Shown piece after piece: positions 5,639 to 5,668 of a DNA stretch of 5,668 nucleotides (its first letter is position 1; every line of letters begins with the position of its first letter). A program made the position numbers and the translations under genes. The notes below the pieces were generated by a model, which was not told the origin of the DNA, made no database searches, and was given only the letters and a program-made list of their open reading frames with translations. Source of the DNA: Desulfobacterales bacterium (GTDB lineage Bacteria; Desulfobacterota; Desulfobacteria; Desulfobacterales; UBA11574); assembly GCA_012974475.1 (NCBI GenBank), contig JAAXQD010000255.1, positions 1 through 5,668 on the forward strand, read 5' to 3'.

Positions 5639-5668
5639 CTGTCTCTTATACACATCTCCGAGCCCACG
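5639..5668 (+). other. Illumina Nextera transposase adapter (sequencing artefact)
   Basis: CTGTCTCTTATACACATCT (5639-5657) is the reverse complement of the 19-bp Tn5 mosaic end used in Nextera libraries. It is followed by CCGAGCCCACG (5658-5668), the beginning of the read-side Nextera adapter arm. It interrupts guaA just after the TSV codons, where a conserved continuation is expected. The first C may also be genomic. This is untrimmed library adapter, not biology. Confidence 0.97.

Noticed and set aside
5637..5668. Natural alternative C-terminus of GuaA
   Set aside because: The sequence matches the Nextera mosaic end and adapter exactly, so it is artefactual.

Overview
The window reads as a housekeeping stretch of a moderate-GC bacterial chromosome, most likely a Desulfobacterota (Desulfobacterales-type) genome. 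That placement is an inference from the style of the proteins and from the intergenic repeats built on TTGAACC/CCTTGAA units; no marker here proves it. The last 30 bases are not genomic: they are an Illumina Nextera transposase adapter, so the window ends at a raw sequencing or assembly end and guaA is cut there.

Layout. Bases 1-92 may hold the tail of an unidentified upstream gene. Bases 93-624 are a gene-poor stretch holding a candidate promoter, a compact multi-stem inverted-repeat element (119-236), a long-range inverted repeat (246-369) and a palindromic repeat (513-536). Next comes a plus-strand, translationally coupled pair: a CNNM/CBS/CorC-type membrane protein (625-1845) overlapping by four bases with a nitroreductase-family flavoprotein (1842-2402). 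A 168-bp convergent gap holds inverted arrays of an 8-bp repeat and a second copy of the palindromic repeat. On the minus strand follow efp (elongation factor P, 2571-3134) and, 219 bp upstream of it, a TrpF-fold protein (3354-4184) that keeps the phosphate-binding half of the barrel but lacks the catalytic cysteine. Divergently, guaA (GMP synthetase, from 4254) runs off the window into the adapter.

How the genes work together. Only the CNNM-CBS protein and the nitroreductase look like a true operon. EF-P (relief of polyproline stalling) and GMP synthetase (last step of GMP synthesis) are independent housekeeping functions. The TrpF-like gene shares a 69-bp divergent control region with guaA, and that region contains a palindrome resembling a PurR box.

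No defence system, CRISPR array, transposase, integrase, tRNA or rRNA is visible. The observations most worth following are the TrpF-like protein with an altered active site, the structured element at 119-236, the palindromic repeat pair bracketing the two-gene unit, and the octamer repeat that has been absorbed into the 3' end of the TrpF-like gene.
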